In this document: positions 5,527 to 7,725 of the stretch, piece after piece
How the letters are laid out: every line of letters starts with the position of its first letter
How positions within the stretch are numbered: the first letter of the stretch is position 1
Assembly (NCBI GenBank): GCA_020444775.1
Contig: JAGRHX010000932.1
Span: 1-7,725, forward strand
Length of the DNA: 7,725 nucleotides
Direction: 5' to 3'
Origin: Gammaproteobacteria bacterium
GTDB lineage: Bacteria > Pseudomonadota > Gammaproteobacteria > HK1
Translations under genes and position numbers: made by a program
The notes under the pieces: generated by a model
The model's input: only the letters and a program-made list of their open reading frames with translations
What the model was told of the DNA's origin: nothing
Databases searched by the model: none

Positions 5527-6513
5527 ATGTCGAGCTCGTCACCGCGACGCTGTCCGCGTGTCGGACGACTGTTGCCCGGCCGCCACGGGCCTCGCTACGA
5601 ATCCTGTTCGCGCACCGGTCAGCGCCTGGCACGCAGGGCCCTGCCCGGGTTGCTCGTGCTGCTGAGCGCTTCGCTGTTCGGGCTGCCGTCGGCCGTGGCC
5701 GCGCCGACGCTGCGCTGGGAAGTGGTCGCCACCTACCGGCACGACCCGCAGGCCTTTACCCAGGGGTTGTTGCTGCATCAGGGCATGCTCTACGAGAGCA
5801 CCGGCCTTTATGGGCGTTCTTCCCTGCGCCGGGTGGAGCCGCGCAGCGGCGCGGTGCAGCGTCGGCTGAGTCTGCCACGCACGCTGTTCGGCGAGGGGCT
5901 CGCGCTGGTCGATGATCGCCTGATCCAGCTTACCTGGCGCGCCCAGATCGGTTTCGTCTACGAACTCGAGGGCTTTCGCAGGATCGCTGATTTCCGCTAC
6001 GTCGGGGAAGGCTGGGGTCTGACCTATGACGGTGAGCGACTGATCATGAGCGACGGCAGCGCCTCGCTGCGTTTTCTGGACCCGGTCGATTTCCGTGAGC
6101 GATCGCGGCTGCCCGTGTTCGATGACGGGCGCCCGGTCGAGCGCCTCAACGAGCTGGAGCACGCCGCTGGCCCGCATATTGCTTCTTTGCTTGCAGGGTT
6201 GGGCGTGGCGACGCCGAAGCCGCTGGCCGGGAAGCTGCCATCCAAAGCGCCGCCCGAAGCGTCGGGTGTCTTTGGGGCAGCGAGCGCCGAGGTCGTATTT
6301 GCCAACGTGTGGCAGACTGACCGCGTGGTGCTCATCGATGCACGCAGCGGGCAGGTCCGCGCACAGCTCGATTTCGCGTCGCTGCTGACCGCCAGCGAGC
6401 GTGCCGGAGCCGACGTGTTGAACGGTCTGGCCTACGACCCGTCCAGCGGTGAGCTTTGGGTCACGGGTAAGCTCTGGCCGAAGATGTTCGTCGTCCGTCT
6501 GCGGCAGCCGTAG
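5527..6513 (+). CDS. Glutaminyl-peptide cyclotransferase, exported, with internal insertion
   Basis: The enzyme converts N-terminal glutamine of peptides to pyroglutamate with release of ammonia. It belongs to the plant/bacterial-type family, a five-bladed beta-propeller (glutamine cyclotransferase family). The 328 residues begin with an unusually long Arg-rich n-region. A hydrophobic core (about 39-56) and an AVA-A site near residue 58 follow, indicating export to the periplasm. The RRALPG before the core is only weakly Tat-like. Family motifs in order are FTQGLL (about 77-82), YESTGLYGRSSL (89-100), LTW (to W137), VGEGWGLT (159-166), MSDGSASLRFLDP, LNELE (207-211), FANVWQTDRV (from 258), DVLNGLAYD and TGKLWPKMF (from 313). 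Residues 216-254 interrupt the normally contiguous step from NELE to ANVW. The frame is intact throughout, so the protein may still fold with a surface loop. The frame is open further upstream, but those residues are not signal-like. The identity is secure; activity with the insertion is not known. Confidence 0.92.
   Translation: MSSSSPRRCPRVGRLLPGRHGPRYESCSRTGQRLARRALPGLLVLLSASLFGLPSAVAAPTLRWEVVATYRHDPQAFTQGLLLHQGMLYESTGLYGRSSLRRVEPRSGAVQRRLSLPRTLFGEGLALVDDRLIQLTWRAQIGFVYELEGFRRIADFRYVGEGWGLTYDGERLIMSDGSASLRFLDPVDFRERSRLPVFDDGRPVERLNELEHAAGPHIASLLAGLGVATPKPLAGKLPSKAPPEASGVFGAASAEVVFANVWQTDRVVLIDARSGQVRAQLDFASLLTASERAGADVLNGLAYDPSSGELWVTGKLWPKMFVVRLRQP
6172..6288 (+). other. 39-codon in-frame insertion within the cyclotransferase gene
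   Basis: Between NELEHAAG and EVVFANVW the protein gains 39 Ala/Pro/Gly/Leu-rich residues, from PHIASLLAGLG to FGAASA. Relatives, as I recall the family, pass directly from NELE-x(3-5) to an (F/L)ANVW-type strand. The codons att, gct, tct, ttg, ctt, gca, ggg, ttg at 6178-6201 contrast with the G/C-ending codons on either side. A 10-bp direct repeat GCCGCTGGCC occurs at 6163-6172 and 6219-6228, flanking the first half. GGCGT (6202-6206) and ACGCC (6211-6215) can form a small hairpin. The length is a multiple of three, so the gene stays open. Confidence 0.55.
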
Positions 6514-6556
6514 CGCCGCGCGCGGGCACTTGACTTGATGTGCTGCGGCGAGGCGA

Positions 6557-6589
6557 TTGGCCGATGCCGACCGTGGTCGAGTGTATATT
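6557..6589 (+). promoter_or_regulatory. Candidate promoter for the transglutaminase-like gene
   Basis: TATATT at 6584-6589 matches five of six bases of TATAAT and is the most AT-rich spot in the 190-base gap. The best -35-like hexamer, TTGGCC (6557-6562), is 21 bases away, which is too far for a standard promoter. TTGACT at 6530-6535 is a good -35, but its own -10 position is poor. If real, the leader would be about 108 nt. Confidence 0.35.
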
Positions 6590-6703
6590 GGACCCGCGAT
6601 CGATGACGGCGGCCGCGCGCACCGGGTGGCCACGGACGAGCGTCGCTCGCGGCCGTCTGTACTGTTGCCAGGGACGCCACCAACGTCATCACATAGGCCT
6701 CAG

Positions 6704-7725
6704 ATGTCGATCAGAGTCGCTATCTCGCACAGCACGAAATATCGTTTCGACCGCCCGGTAGGGCTGTCGCCGCACGTGGTCAGACTGCGGCCGGCGCCGC
6801 ATACCCGCACACCGATCCATGAATACTCGTTGAAGGTCGAACCGGCCGAGCACTTCGTCAACTGGCAACAGGATCCCTTCGGCAACTTCCTTGCCCGTTT
6901 CGTCTTCCCGAGCAAGGCTCGTCAGCTGAGTTTTGACGTCGAGGTGATAGCGGAGCTCAGCACGGTCAATCCGTTTGACTTCTTCCTCGAGGAATACGCC
7001 GAGCATTTTCCTTTCAAGTACGCGCCCGATCTGGCACGTGAGCTCGCACCCTATCTGGAGGTCGAGGAGCAGGGACTGCGGCTGCAACGCTGGTTGGCTG
7101 GGGTGGACCGTGCCAACCGCATGGGCACGGTCGATTTCCTGGTGGCGCTCAACCAGCGTCTGCAGCGTGACATCGAGTACACGGTGCGTATGGAACCCGG
7201 CGTGCAGAGCTGCGAGGAGACCTTGGAGCGCGGTATAGGCTCGTGCCGCGACAGCGGCTGGTTGTTGGTTCAGATCCTGCGTCACCTGGGACTGGCGGCG
7301 CGGTTCGTTTCCGGCTATCTGGTCCAGCTCAGCGCTGACCAGAAGGCCCTGGACGGGCCGTCGGGGCCAGAGACCGACTTCACCGATCTGCATGCCTGGA
7401 CCGAGGTCTTCTTGCCGGGGGCCGGCTGGGTTGGTTTGGACCCGACATCGGGGCTGTTTGCCGGTGAGGGGCACATACCGCTGGCCTGCACGCCTCGTCC
7501 GGGGAGCGCGGCGCCAATCGTCGGTTACACCGACAAGTGCGAGGTCGAGTTCGAATACCACAACACGGTGACCCGCATCCACGAGGACCCGCGGGTCACC
7601 CGGCCGTATACCGACGCGCAGTGGTCTCGCATCCTGCTGCTCGGCGACCGCATCGACGACCGTCTGGCTCGACACGACGTGCGGCTGACTCTCGGTGGCG
7701 AGCCGACCTTCGTCTCGATCGACGA
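6704..7725 (+). CDS. Transglutaminase-like/DUF2126 protein, N-terminal part (3' end outside window)
   Basis: The frame is open from ATG 6704 to the right edge (340 complete codons), and members of this family are usually around 1,100 residues long. Residues about 3-85 (SIRVAISHSTKYRFDRPV to FDVEVIAEL) form the bacterial transglutaminase N-terminal beta domain. Residues about 140-250 form the papain-like transglutaminase core: Cys181 in GIGSCRDSGWLLVQ, His230 in FTDLHAWTEVFLP and Asp246 in GWVGLDPTSG give a complete triad. After CEVEFEYHNTVTRIHEDPRVT comes RLTLGGEPTFVSID at the edge, the usual entry to the DUF2126 region. No signal peptide is seen, so it is probably cytoplasmic. Proteins with this core may act as amidases or peptidases or as cross-linkers, and the substrate is unknown. 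The family is found in clusters with circularly permuted ATP-grasp, alpha-E and Anbu genes, which would lie downstream. The ribosome binding site is weak (AGG at 6695-6697, six bases before ATG). Confidence 0.92.
   Translation, partial: MSIRVAISHSTKYRFDRPVGLSPHVVRLRPAPHTRTPIHEYSLKVEPAEHFVNWQQDPFGNFLARFVFPSKARQLSFDVEVIAELSTVNPFDFFLEEYAEHFPFKYAPDLARELAPYLEVEEQGLRLQRWLAGVDRANRMGTVDFLVALNQRLQRDIEYTVRMEPGVQSCEETLERGIGSCRDSGWLLVQILRHLGLAARFVSGYLVQLSADQKALDGPSGPETDFTDLHAWTEVFLPGAGWVGLDPTSGLFAGEGHIPLACTPRPGSAAPIVGYTDKCEVEFEYHNTVTRIHEDPRVTRPYTDAQWSRILLLGDRIDDRLARHDVRLTLGGEPTFVSID

Overview
The window is about 7.7 kb of GC-rich DNA with the gene content of a gammaproteobacterial chromosome. An E. coli-like C-terminus of ribosomal protein S1 is followed by ihfB and lapB, and then by an ArgA of the E. 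coli architecture (amino-acid-kinase domain plus GNAT domain). The high GC and the glutaminyl cyclotransferase and transglutaminase/DUF2126 genes fit a Chromatiales-type or related lineage. That placement is an inference, because no 16S rRNA or species-specific marker is present.

Layout. (1) 1-451 is the 3' end of rpsA on +. (2) 452-901 is a non-coding leader with a strong hairpin, a 13-bp tandem repeat and a perfect -35 hexamer. (3) 902-1276 is ihfB on +, with a polar C-terminal extension. (4) 1277-1466 is non-coding, at the place where lapA often lies. (5) 1467-2639 is lapB on +. (6) 2663-4042 is argA on -, convergent with lapB across 23 bp. (7) 4043-4583 is a divergent intergenic region with a compound repeat and candidate promoters in both directions. 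(8) 4584-5387 is an alpha/beta-hydrolase on +. (9) 5527-6513 is an exported glutaminyl-peptide cyclotransferase on +, with an apparent 39-codon in-frame insertion. (10) 6704-7725 is the 5' part of a large transglutaminase-like/DUF2126 protein on +, running off the window.

How the genes relate. rpsA, ihfB and lapB form a housekeeping block: translation, nucleoid architecture and control of LPS synthesis. argA supplies the first step of arginine synthesis. The three genes on the right share a strand but are separated by 133 and 190 bp, so a single operon is not certain. Two of them, the cyclotransferase and the transglutaminase-fold protein, act on or resemble enzymes that act on peptide glutamine or amide groups. 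The transglutaminase/DUF2126 family is known from clusters with circularly permuted ATP-grasp, alpha-E and Anbu genes. Such partners would lie beyond the right edge and cannot be seen here.

I see no rRNA, tRNA, CRISPR array, insertion sequence or phage gene. The main points for follow-up are the codon-biased insertion inside the cyclotransferase, the compound repeat between argA and the hydrolase, the IhfB tail, the missing lapA, and the truncated transglutaminase locus.
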